Shown in pieces: positions 6,702 to 13,368 of a DNA stretch of 15,152 nt (position 1 is the stretch's first letter; the number at the start of each line of letters is the position of its first letter). The stretch covers positions 1 through 15,152 of the forward strand of contig CAZYAD010000035.1 in NCBI GenBank assembly GCA_964646225.1, read 5' to 3'. The notes under the pieces were generated by a model, which was not told the DNA's origin, ran no database searches, and saw only the letters and a list, made by a program, of their open reading frames with translations. The translations under genes were made by a program, and so were the position numbers. The stretch comes from UBA4644 sp964646225. Its GTDB lineage: Bacteria > Bacillota > Clostridia > Oscillospirales > Butyricicoccaceae.

Positions 6702-8294
6702 TTATTTCGCCGGCTTTACCTGGACATAGGTATTGATCCGCTCGTTGGCGAACAGGCCGATGCCCCCGGTGGGGAAGCCGGTCCAGCGGTTGGAGATGGC
6801 CTGTACGCTGGTATCATAGCAGATGATGGTATAAGGGCAGTCCTCATACAGGATGCGCTGGCACTCCTGGATCGCGGCGGCACGGGCGTCGGCATCCACG
6901 GTGGAAAGCACCTGCTCATAGGCAGCGTCATAGGCGGGGTTGGAATAGCTGGTGGTGGAATAGCCGCCGCCGTTCTCCCAGTCCTGGAACAGGCACAGGA
7001 TCATGCCGGGATCCACATCGCCGCCCCAGCCGTCCAGATACAGCTGCCAGCTGTCGTCACCGTCGCAGCAGGTATCCCACATGGTGACCTTTTCCATGGT
7101 TGTCCAGTTGATCTCGATGCCGGCTTCCGCGCAGTTGGTGATGAGCATATTCACCACGGCGGACTGCCAGGAGCTGCGCTCGGAGGCGGTGATCAGCTCC
7201 AGGCTCAGAGGCTGACCGCCGCGCTCCCGGATACCGTCGCCGTCGGAGTCCAGATAACCGGCGCTGTCCAGCAGGGCGTTGGCCTTTTCCACGCTGAGAT
7301 CACGCCGGACATCATCGGCAGGGACATATTGGAAGCCGGGGTTGTTCACCAGGCCATAGCCCGCCTCGGCCAGTCCGCCGTAGCCCATCTCCACCGCGAC
7401 CTGACGGTCGAAGCAGTAATCAATGGCATAGCGGATCACCCGGTCGCCGGTGACCTCGTTGATCATGTTATAGGCCAGGTGCTCCTCGCCAAAGCCCTCA
7501 TACAGCTCCACATACGCGCTGGAATCGGCGCTGAGCTTGTCATACTGGGTACGGTCCAGCTCGTAGCAGGCATCCATCTCTCCCAGCTGCATGGCCTGCA
7601 CCATGGTGTCGTAGTTGTCATAGGTGGAGAATACCAGCACATCCACATTGGGCTTGGTGCCCCAGTAGCTTTCGTTGCGGACAAAGGCGATGTTGCCGTT
7701 GGCGCTGCGGGCAGGGTCATAGGTAAAGGGGCCGGAGCCGACCAGCTCGGTGGGCTCGTAGGTCAGAATGTCCACCTTGCTCCAGATATGCTCGGGCAGG
7801 ATGGGGATGATCTGGTAGAGCATATCGGCCTTGGGGCTTTCGCAATGGAACACCACGGTGTAGTCATCCGGGCACTCGATGGAGGTGAAGCCGCTGGCAT
7901 GGGTGGAGTACATATAGCTCTCCACAGCGTTTTCATAGGTCCATTTCACATCGGCGGAGGTAACGGCCTCGCCGTCGGAGAACACCGCGTCCCGGCGCAG
8001 GTGGAAGGTCCAGCTCAGGCCGTCCTCACTGGACTCCCAGCTTTCGGCCAGGCGGGGGACCGCCTCGAAGTCATCGTCATAGGCGATCAGGGAATCGCAG
8101 CAGAAGTTCAGGAAGTCATAGACCATCATGGACTCGGTGGTAAAGGGATTCAGGGTGTCATAGCCGCTGCTAATGGCCACCCGGAAGATGACCTCCCGGT
8201 CTTCACCGCCATCAGTCGTGCTGTCGCTGCCGCAGCCGGCACACAGACCCAGCAGCAGCACAAGGCTCAGCGCCATCGCAAGAAATCGTTTCAT
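6702..8294 (-). CDS. peptide-binding lipoprotein, ABC transporter family 5 solute-binding protein
   Basis: A 530-residue extracytoplasmic binding protein of the DppA/OppA group (SBP_bac_5). Residues 1-20 are a lipoprotein signal: MKRF, a Leu-rich core, and LCAG before Cys21, the predicted lipidated residue. The -3 position is Cys rather than the usual Leu. The mature part begins with a Ser/Thr/Gly/Asp linker and then shows the family signature PRLAESWESSEDGLSWTFHL followed by FSDGEAVTSADVKW, and later the WTTMEK and DGWGGDVDP regions. It would capture peptides at the outer face of the membrane and hand them to the permeases downstream. The start is fixed by AAGGAGGAA six bases before the ATG; the frame runs open 30 codons further but has no better site. 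It lies 46 bases after the S66 gene. Nickel, opine or other ligands are possible for family 5, but the two peptidases favour peptides. Confidence 0.92.
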   Translation of the reverse strand: MKRFLAMALSLVLLLGLCAGCGSDSTTDGGEDREVIFRVAISSGYDTLNPFTTESMMVYDFLNFCCDSLIAYDDDFEAVPRLAESWESSEDGLSWTFHLRRDAVFSDGEAVTSADVKWTYENAVESYMYSTHASGFTSIECPDDYTVVFHCESPKADMLYQIIPILPEHIWSKVDILTYEPTELVGSGPFTYDPARSANGNIAFVRNESYWGTKPNVDVLVFSTYDNYDTMVQAMQLGEMDACYELDRTQYDKLSADSSAYVELYEGFGEEHLAYNMINEVTGDRVIRYAIDYCFDRQVAVEMGYGGLAEAGYGLVNNPGFQYVPADDVRRDLSVEKANALLDSAGYLDSDGDGIRERGGQPLSLELITASERSSWQSAVVNMLITNCAEAGIEINWTTMEKVTMWDTCCDGDDSWQLYLDGWGGDVDPGMILCLFQDWENGGGYSTTSYSNPAYDAAYEQVLSTVDADARAAAIQECQRILYEDCPYTIICYDTSVQAISNRWTGFPTGGIGLFANERINTYVQVKPAK

Positions 8295-8340
8295 CCAAAG
8301 TTCCTCCTTATATTCCTCTCTTTCGAGGATGGTTTGCAGC

Positions 8341-9291
8341 TCATGCCTCCACGCCGCTTTCCAAAACAGTGAGGCGTCTGGCATCGGCGTCCAACCGCAC
8401 CTTCACGCCCAGCGGCAGGGTCGCCATATCCTCCGTATGACCAAGCGGCAGGCCATACAGCGCCGGGATGCCCAGAGGCCGCAGGTAATAAGCAAAGACC
8501 TCCTCCACGCACACATCGGCCAGGAAGCCGGGCTTGTAATCATAAGGCTCGCACCCCTTGCACTCGCCGATGACCACGGCGGCTGCCTGCTCCAGCAATC
8601 CGGCGTTGCGCAGGTGGCTCATGTTGTTGTCCATCATCCAGGGCTCGGTGTCGATGTCCTCCAGAAACAGGATCTTTCCCCGCACATCGGGCTGGAAGGG
8701 CGTGCCCAGGCTGGCACACAGCAGGGTCATGTTGCCGCCGATCAGTTCTCCCTCCGCCGCGCCGCCGTTGATGGCATACAGCCACTTTTTGGGGTCATGC
8801 AAGGGGATCTCCCCCAGAGGCTCGGTGGTGGTCAGGGCCTTGAAGAACTGTGCCTTGGTGTAATCGGTCAGCTCCTCCGGATTGAATCGGGCCATACCGG
8901 GGCCGTGAAAGGTCACCAGTCCGGCCAGGCGGTTGATGGCCAGATGCAGCGATGTGATGTCGGAAAAGCCTGTGAAGATCTTGGGATTGCGGCGGATCAG
9001 ATCGAAATCCAGGTGGCGGAGGATCTGCGCGCTGCCATAGCCGCCGCGGGCGCAGCAGACCGCGTCGATCCCGGGGTCGGCGAACATGGCGTTGATATCG
9101 GCGGCCCGCTCCTCCTCTGAGGCGGAAACAAAGCCCTTGCGCAGATCCACATGGGGGCCGAAGACCACCCGGTAGCCCAGCCCGGTGATAAAGGCCTTTG
9201 CCCGCTCCAGCTCATAGGGCCGCTCGGCGGGGCTTGCCGGAGCCACGATGCCGATGGTGGCGCCGGGAGACAGCTTTTTCGGTTTCAGCAT
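8341..9291 (-). CDS. S66 family LD-carboxypeptidase-like serine peptidase
   Basis: A 316-residue protein of peptidase family S66 (LdcA/MccF). The N-terminal LSPGATIGIVAPASP and RGGYGSAQILRHLDFD motifs are diagnostic. The catalytic triad appears complete: Ser110 in GFSDITSLH, Glu211 in FLEDIDTEPW and His285 in PLGHTED, matching the order Ser-Glu-His known for LdcA. There is no signal peptide, so it acts in the cytoplasm. LdcA enzymes remove the terminal D-Ala from murein tetrapeptides during cell-wall recycling, while MccF relatives hydrolyse microcin C-type peptide-nucleotides and give immunity. Being first in a peptide import and digestion operon fits either use, with murein peptides the more economical guess. 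The ATG at 9291 has AAGGAAG six bases upstream and lies about 42 bases after the predicted transcription start. Confidence 0.92.
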   Translation of the reverse strand: MLKPKKLSPGATIGIVAPASPAERPYELERAKAFITGLGYRVVFGPHVDLRKGFVSASEEERAADINAMFADPGIDAVCCARGGYGSAQILRHLDFDLIRRNPKIFTGFSDITSLHLAINRLAGLVTFHGPGMARFNPEELTDYTKAQFFKALTTTEPLGEIPLHDPKKWLYAINGGAAEGELIGGNMTLLCASLGTPFQPDVRGKILFLEDIDTEPWMMDNNMSHLRNAGLLEQAAAVVIGECKGCEPYDYKPGFLADVCVEEVFAYYLRPLGIPALYGLPLGHTEDMATLPLGVKVRLDADARRLTVLESGVEA

Positions 9292-9339
9292 AGAACTTCC
9301 TTTCTGCCGATGGGTGCAATGAATTATGGTCGTATAAAA

Positions 9340-9370
9340 ATTATAAACCTCGGAGTAACTCCGAGGTCAA
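9340..9370 (-). promoter_or_regulatory. MerR-type promoter/operator of the peptide operon
   Basis: On the minus strand TTGACC (9370-9365) and TATAAT (9345-9340) are separated by 19 bp, the overlong spacing characteristic of MerR-activated promoters. A perfect inverted repeat of 10+1+10 bases (9347-9367) fills the spacer and touches the -35 element, which is where MerR dimers bind. The adjacent upstream gene encodes a MerR protein, and transcription would start near 9333, just ahead of the S66 gene. The same hairpin followed by a T-rich run could also terminate the regulator's mRNA, so a dual role is possible. Confidence 0.75.
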
Positions 9371-9384
9371 TGCTTTTTTGCTAT

Positions 9385-10170
9385 TTATTGTATCACGCCA
9401 TAGATGCAGTAGATGGCCATCCGGCGACCGTCCACGAAATAATTGGTGTTTTCCCGGCCATAGAACCTTCCCGTCAGGCGGATGCCGTTGGCGGCAGCAT
9501 ACTCCTGCATGGGGCGGATCATTTCCATGGGGTCGTCGCTGTAGTGGGCCTCGGTGATCAGGCAGTGGGGGGCCTGCTCCACTATGATATCGCTGCGCAG
9601 ATTGGAGGGCTTCAGCCGCACGGAGCCGCAGAAGGACAGATACCGCTCCATCCGGGGCTGCGGGGCGGTGGTATCGACGGAGAAGGACATGGAGATATCC
9701 ATCCAGTTGCCCCGCTCGAAATCGAAGCAGTTGCGCAAATATTCCGCGATGTGGCGGCTCTGGTCATAGCAGTCCCGCCGCCGGTAGCAGGGCGGCATGG
9801 GGCCCATGCGAAAGGTGCCGATGCTGTGCAGCTCCTCCAGATACAGCTCGCTCCAGCGCTGGAGCTCGTGGAGGGTATCGGCCTTTTCCCGAAGCTCGGC
9901 GATCAGCTCGCTCTTGCGGTGCTCGATGACCTGCTGCAGCTGCTCCAGCGGCAGATTTTCAGTCATGATGGCCTTGATCTCCGGGATGGTCAGGGACATA
10001 CTGCGGTAGAACAGGATGTCGGTCAGCTTCATCAGATCCTCAGAGGAATACTCCCAGTAGCTGTTGCTGCTGTTGCGGTGGGGGGTAAGCAGTCCCTCCC
10101 GGACATAATAGCGGATGGTCTCGGTGGAGATGTTCAGGGCCTTGGAGATCTCGTTGGCGGTCAAATACAT
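9385..10170 (-). CDS. MerR family transcriptional regulator with GyrI-like effector domain
   Basis: A 261-residue regulator. Residues 3-22 form the first helix-turn-helix and continue into the MerR hallmark TIRYYVREGLLTP at 18-30, followed by the wing and second helix region to about 70. Residues 75-115 are a charged, Leu-rich dimerisation coiled coil (LEQLQQVIEHRKSELIAEL). From about 118 to the end is a domain resembling the GyrI-like/BmrR-type small-molecule-binding fold; I judge this from layout, length and the closing YFVDGRRMAIYCIYG, with moderate confidence. Such proteins bind an overlong promoter and untwist it on ligand binding. The probable target is the promoter at 9340-9370 directly downstream. 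The start at 10170 has AGGAGG seven bases upstream; an ATG at 10188 is too close to that site to be used. Confidence 0.9.
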   Translation of the reverse strand: MYLTANEISKALNISTETIRYYVREGLLTPHRNSSNSYWEYSSEDLMKLTDILFYRSMSLTIPEIKAIMTENLPLEQLQQVIEHRKSELIAELREKADTLHELQRWSELYLEELHSIGTFRMGPMPPCYRRRDCYDQSRHIAEYLRNCFDFERGNWMDISMSFSVDTTAPQPRMERYLSFCGSVRLKPSNLRSDIIVEQAPHCLITEAHYSDDPMEMIRPMQEYAAANGIRLTGRFYGRENTNYFVDGRRMAIYCIYGVIQ

Positions 10171-10204
10171 GGGCAAGCCTCCTGACATATGGGATGCTGC
10201 TTAC

Positions 10205-10233
10205 AGTTTATCCCATCATCCGAAAAATGTCAA
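10205..10233 (-). promoter_or_regulatory. promoter of the MerR regulator gene
   Basis: On the minus strand a perfect TTGACA (10233-10228), a 17-bp spacer and TAAACT (10210-10205) give a strong vegetative promoter. The start would be near 10198, about 28 bases before the ATG. Its spacing is normal, unlike the 19-bp target promoter, so the regulator is probably made constitutively. The 52-bp repeat copy begins seven bases upstream of the -35. Confidence 0.72.
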
Positions 10234-10240
10234 CCGCAGG

Positions 10241-10292
10241 GCCGGCAAGGGAACCCGCTGATTTATGAGAGGGTTCAAATCCCTCTCGTAAA
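10241..10292. repeat. 52-bp repeat R, copy 1
   Basis: Identical to 10469-10520 over 52 bases, from GCCGGCAAGG to CTCTCGTAAA. It contains a 7-bp stem with a 7-nt TTCAAAT loop on the plus strand, which looks like a tRNA T arm facing opposite to the nearby tRNA-Ser. It ends exactly at the assembly gap. Confidence 0.9.
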
Positions 10293-10392
10293 NNNNNNNN
10301 NNNNNNNNNNNNNNNNNNNNNNNNNNNNNNNNNNNNNNNNNNNNNNNNNNNNNNNNNNNNNNNNNNNNNNNNNNNNNNNNNNNNNNNNNNNN
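10293..10392. other. assembly gap (100 N)
   Basis: Exactly 100 N bases, the usual scaffold placeholder of unknown true length. The left flank ends with repeat R and the right flank begins with repeat S. These two elements are directly joined at 10520/10521, so the gap falls precisely at a tandem-unit junction. The missing sequence may be zero or any number of 128-bp units, or a larger insertion. Confidence 0.97.
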
Positions 10393-10447
10393 TGAAAAAG
10401 AGAGCACTGCTGACGCAGTACTCTCTTCTGGCGGAGAAAGAGGGATT
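10393..10447 (-). repeat. 55-bp repeat S, copy 1: tRNA-Ser 3' end fragment plus terminator
   Basis: Identical to 10521-10575. On the minus strand it holds the last 19 bases of tRNA-Ser including CCA (10447-10429), then the tRNA terminator hairpin (10428-10393). Identity to the intact tRNA stops inside the T loop. The upstream part of the tRNA is absent, so this is a fragment and not a gene. Confidence 0.88.
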
Positions 10448-10453
10448 CTTTTC

Positions 10454-10480
10454 TCCCTTGCCGGGCAGGCCGGCAAGGGA
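10454..10480. other. perfect 11-bp inverted repeat in the 128-bp unit
   Basis: TCCCTTGCCGG and CCGGCAAGGGA flank a 5-nt centre. One arm belongs to the 21-bp linker unique to this unit and the other to repeat R. No T-run follows on either strand, so it is not a typical terminator. It could be a structural element in the repeat array. Confidence 0.6.
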
Positions 10481-10520
10481 ACCCGCTGATTTATGAGAGG
10501 GTTCAAATCCCTCTCGTAAA
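10469..10520. repeat. 52-bp repeat R, copy 2
   Basis: Second identical copy of the element at 10241-10292. Here it is joined directly to repeat S copy 2, showing the intact R-S junction that the assembly gap interrupts at copy 1. It carries the inverted T-arm-like hairpin at about 10495-10515. Confidence 0.9.
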
Positions 10521-10556
10521 TGAAAAAGAGAGCACTGCTGACGCAGTACTCTCTTC
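10521..10556 (-). terminator. terminator of tRNA-Ser
   Basis: Directly after the tRNA CCA, the minus-strand transcript folds into a 12-bp stem with one G-U pair, AGAGAGTACTGC with GCAGTGCTCTCT around GTCA, followed by TTTTTCA. It is the left part of the second 55-bp repeat S (10521-10575). The identical hairpin at 10393-10428 belongs to the first copy. Confidence 0.85.
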
Positions 10557-10646
10557 TGGCGGAGAAAGAGGGATTTGAACCCTCGCGACCCGTTAGAGCC
10601 CTACTCCCTTAGCAGGGGAGCCCCTTCACCACTTGGGTATTTCTCC
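10557..10646 (-). tRNA. tRNA-Ser (anticodon GCU), CCA encoded
   Basis: On the minus strand the acceptor strands GGAGAAA and TTTCTCC pair fully. The anticodon arm CTCCC-CTGCTAA-GGGAG gives GCT, reading AGC/AGU serine codons. A long class II variable arm with a 5-bp stem around TAAC is present, as expected for serine, and the T arm GAGGG-TTCAAAT-CCCTC is intact. Discriminator G and an encoded CCA end at 10557. Its own promoter and terminator flank it, and its 3' end is duplicated downstream. Confidence 0.96.
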
Positions 10647-10668
10647 ATCGCCCTGATAGGCGATGTTT

Positions 10669-10697
10669 AGTTTACCACAGATTGATGAAAAAAGCAA
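10669..10697 (-). promoter_or_regulatory. promoter of tRNA-Ser
   Basis: On the minus strand TTGCTT (10697-10692), a 17-bp spacer and TAAACT (10674-10669) precede the tRNA 5' end by about 20 bases. A short inverted repeat ATCGCC/GGCGAT at 10647-10664 lies between the start site and the tRNA and would form a hairpin in the 5' leader. Confidence 0.6.
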
Positions 10698-10731
10698 GGG
10701 GGTAAGGCGAATTTTTACTGTTTTTCCGATT

Positions 10732-12315
10732 TTACCACTCCCGTAGCAGAACGCGGCCCAGCAGGCGGCCATCATGAACACCGTCGGTGACCACCGACTC
10801 ACCGGCCACGAACACCTGCTTCAGGCCGGTACATGGTGCGTTCCAGTGCTCGAAGTCGGCGGTATCGGCGATGGTCTCGGGATCCAGCAGACACAGGTCG
10901 GCGTCGTAACCCACACGCAGCAGTCCCTTTGTGGAAAACCCATAGACAGCGGCGGGCATACCGGTCATGCGGCGGATGGCCTCCTCAAAGGACAGCACGC
11001 CCCGCTCCCGGACATAATGCCCCAGTACGCGGGGGAAGGTGCCGAAGGCGCGGGGATGGACGCTGACGGCATCGGGATACCACAGGCCGTCGGTGCCGAT
11101 CATGGTGCGGGGGAAGGCCATCACGGTCTCCACATCCTCCTCGCACATCCCGAAGCACACCTCGCCGGTGGTCAGGTCGTCGGCCTGAAGCACATCCAGC
11201 AGGGTCTCGGCGCTGCTTTTGCCGTGAAGGGCGGCGGCCTGGGTAATCCGCAGGCCGTTGTACTGTGGGAATGCACGGGAGCCCACGATCATCACCCGGG
11301 AAAAATTGCTCTCCGGGTCGGGGCCGGAGGTCAGATCGGCTACCAGCAACTCCCGGCGGGCAGGATCCTCCATGGCGGCCAGCAGTTCTGCCTTTGGCAG
11401 AGAGAGCCACTTGCCGGGGATCTCCACCGTCAAGCCGGTGGAGGAGGCCGAATAGGGATACTGATCCAGGAAGACGGTATAGCCCTCCCGGTTGATCTGC
11501 TCGATCATGGGCAGGGTCCTGTTCACCATGCCCCAGTTGGCCTTGCCGCCGCCCACCTTGTGGTGGGAGATGACACAGCGGATACCGGTTTCCCGCACGA
11601 TGCGCAGGGTCTCCTCCACGGCCTCCACCAGACGGGCGCTTTCATTGCGCATATGGATGGTCATGTCACCGCCGTATTCGGCTGCCACACGGCAGAGGGC
11701 GATCATTTCCTCGGTGTCGGCAAAGGTGCCGGGGGTATAGATCATACCGAAGGAGATGCCCAGCGCTCCGGCCTCCATAGCCCGGCGGACATGCTCCTTC
11801 ATTTCCTCCAGCTCAGCAGGGGTGGGCTTGCGCTGCTCCAGACCCATGACGGCGGTGCGGATGGTGCCGTGGCCGATGTGAAAGGCCAGACTGGTGCCAA
11901 AATCGGGGCGCAGACAGGACAGGTAGGTATTGAAATCCCCGTGGGAGGGCTGATGAGTATTGAGGCCGTTGGAGCACAGGGAGCGGCAGATGCGGACGCC
12001 CTCGTCATAATGGGCCTGCGACAGAGGGGCGGCCGAGTGGCCGCACATCCCCACCACCTGGGTGGTGATGCCCTGCTCCAGCTTGTTGCGGCAGGCGGGG
12101 ACGGTCTCTGCAATCATATCATCGTGGCTGTGGGAATCGATAAAGCCCGGGGTGAGGGTCAGGCCGCAGGCGTCGATGACCCGTGCGGCGGGCTCCCGGG
12201 GCGGCAGGGGGGAGATGGAGGCGATCTTGCCTTCCCGGATGCCCACATGGGCATAATAGGCCGGCATGCCGGTGCCGTCCACGATGCGGGCGTTTTGAAT
12301 CAGCGTATCCAGCAT
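10732..12315 (-). CDS. N-acyl-D-amino-acid deacylase (D-aminoacylase, amidohydrolase superfamily)
   Basis: A 527-residue metal-dependent hydrolase that releases D-amino acids from N-acyl-D-amino acids. The layout is typical: an N-terminal beta-sandwich strand (LIQNARIVDGTG), then the barrel starting PGFIDSHSHDD with His62 and His64. Cys91 in VGMCGHS corresponds to the zinc-binding Cys of characterised D-aminoacylases; metal His residues are at 221 (TIHMRNES) and 251 (ISHHK), and the catalytic Asp409 is in IGTDG. The later HPRAFGTFPRVLGHYVRE and GYDADLCLLDP segments complete the family pattern, and length is close to the usual 480-530. It starts four bases after the reductase stop with GGAG nine bases upstream, so the two are co-transcribed. 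Related dihydroorotase or dipeptidase amidohydrolases are unlikely given the Cys site. The exact acyl substrate is not known. Confidence 0.92.
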   Translation of the reverse strand: MLDTLIQNARIVDGTGMPAYYAHVGIREGKIASISPLPPREPAARVIDACGLTLTPGFIDSHSHDDMIAETVPACRNKLEQGITTQVVGMCGHSAAPLSQAHYDEGVRICRSLCSNGLNTHQPSHGDFNTYLSCLRPDFGTSLAFHIGHGTIRTAVMGLEQRKPTPAELEEMKEHVRRAMEAGALGISFGMIYTPGTFADTEEMIALCRVAAEYGGDMTIHMRNESARLVEAVEETLRIVRETGIRCVISHHKVGGGKANWGMVNRTLPMIEQINREGYTVFLDQYPYSASSTGLTVEIPGKWLSLPKAELLAAMEDPARRELLVADLTSGPDPESNFSRVMIVGSRAFPQYNGLRITQAAALHGKSSAETLLDVLQADDLTTGEVCFGMCEEDVETVMAFPRTMIGTDGLWYPDAVSVHPRAFGTFPRVLGHYVRERGVLSFEEAIRRMTGMPAAVYGFSTKGLLRVGYDADLCLLDPETIADTADFEHWNAPCTGLKQVFVAGESVVTDGVHDGRLLGRVLLREW

Positions 12316-12319
12316 GGCA

Positions 12320-13327
12320 TCACGCTCCGAACTTCCGGGCAGCGTCCTTCAGCATCTGCCGGATGGGCAGGCTGTAGGGGCAGCGGGTCTCACACGCGCC
12401 GCACTCCACACAGGCAGAGGCCTTGACGGGCAGGGTCTCGTAGCGGCCACGGGCCCAGTCGGCCAGACCGTAACGGTCCAGATAGCCCTGGAACAGGAAG
12501 ACGCTGGGGATATTGATGCCCACGGTGCAGGGAGCGCAGTAGTTGCAGCGGCGGCAGAACTGGGTGCCAAGGGTATCGCGGATGGCCTGCATCCGGGTCT
12601 GCTCATCGGCGGTGAGGGGAGAGGTGTCGGCGGCGGCCGACAGGTTCTGTTCGGCCTCTTTGGGGTCGGCCATGCCGGGGATGACCACGGTGACGGCAGG
12701 GTCGCTGACCAGGTAGCGCATGGCCAGAGAGGCATCCTCAATGGCGCCGCCGGCCAGCGGCTTCATGGCGATGAAGCCCACATTCTGCTCGGCGCAGCGC
12801 TGCACCAGATCGCGGCCCTGGGTCTCCACAATGTTGTAGGGGAACATGATGGTCTCTACCCAGGGGAGGGTCAGGGCCTTTTCAAAGACCTCCAGCGAGT
12901 GGGCGGTGAGGCCGATATGGCCGATCCTGCCCTGTTCGCGGGCTTCCAGCAGGGCTTCCAGTGCGCCGCCCTCGCCCATGACCTGTTCCAGCTGGGCCAT
13001 ACTGGGGTTGTGGACCTGATAGAGCTCGATATGGTCGGTGCGCAGGTTGTAGAGGCTGGTGCGGATGTCCTTTTCCATAGCCTCGCGGGTGCGGGCCATG
13101 CTCTTGGTGGCCAGGACAAAGCGGTCGCGGATGCCCTCCAGAGCGAAGCCCAGATATTCCTCGCTGACGGTGTAGCCCCGGGCGGTATCGATATAGTTGA
13201 CCCCGGCCTCCATCAGCTGATGTACCAGAACACGGGTGCCCTGGGCGTCAATGCGCTGGATGGGGATGCCGCCAAGGCCCAGACGGGAGATTTTCAGTCC
13301 GGTTTTGCCTAAAACGCGATATTCCAT
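12320..13327 (-). CDS. aldo/keto reductase with C-terminal ferredoxin-like Fe-S region
   Basis: A 335-residue oxidoreductase. Residues 1-250 are an aldo/keto reductase barrel with the catalytic tetrad Asp47, Tyr52, Lys75 and His106 in the family contexts NYIDTARGY, LATKS and YQVHN. The C terminus carries two cysteine clusters: Cys258, 261, 264, 267 (CRRCNYCAPC) and Cys306, 309, 312, 316 (CVECGACETRCP). These suggest iron-sulfur binding and electron transfer, typical of a group of AKRs common in anaerobes. The natural substrate of this group is mostly unknown. The ATG has GGAGG upstream. It is first in a two-gene unit with the D-aminoacylase, so it may act on a product or relative of that enzyme's substrate; this is inference. 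Confidence 0.93.
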   Translation of the reverse strand: MEYRVLGKTGLKISRLGLGGIPIQRIDAQGTRVLVHQLMEAGVNYIDTARGYTVSEEYLGFALEGIRDRFVLATKSMARTREAMEKDIRTSLYNLRTDHIELYQVHNPSMAQLEQVMGEGGALEALLEAREQGRIGHIGLTAHSLEVFEKALTLPWVETIMFPYNIVETQGRDLVQRCAEQNVGFIAMKPLAGGAIEDASLAMRYLVSDPAVTVVIPGMADPKEAEQNLSAAADTSPLTADEQTRMQAIRDTLGTQFCRRCNYCAPCTVGINIPSVFLFQGYLDRYGLADWARGRYETLPVKASACVECGACETRCPYSLPIRQMLKDAARKFGA

Positions 13328-13368
13328 AAAAATGCCTCCGTTTCGATGTGTTTGACATTGCTGCTGCC

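Noticed and set aside
5595..8372. Plus-strand open frame of 925 codons opposite the permease and binding-protein genes
   Set aside because: Its product is rich in His, Gly, Gln and Ala with no recognisable domain. It is exactly what the antisense of GC-rich codons produces, and it spans two real genes plus a terminator.
9292..9333. Riboswitch or leader peptide before the S66 gene
   Set aside because: The predicted leader is only about 42 bases and has no stable structure or small open frame beyond the ribosome site.
9347..9367. Reading the palindrome only as the terminator of the MerR gene
   Set aside because: Not excluded, since T-rich sequence follows. However, exact -35 and -10 boxes at 19 bp placed around it, next to a MerR gene, make the operator-promoter reading stronger.
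10454..10480. Possible Rho-independent terminator in the repeat unit
   Set aside because: The 11-bp stem is perfect, but no T-run follows on either strand. The true tRNA terminators are the T-tailed hairpins at 10393-10428 and 10521-10556.
10241..10575. Possible CRISPR array
   Set aside because: The repeats are 52 and 55 bp, contain tRNA and terminator sequence, and have no set of unequal spacers between short identical repeats. No cas gene is nearby.
10774..12426. Plus-strand open frame of 550 codons opposite the D-aminoacylase
   Set aside because: Gly/His-rich low-complexity translation with no domain, on the opposite strand of a clearly conserved gene.
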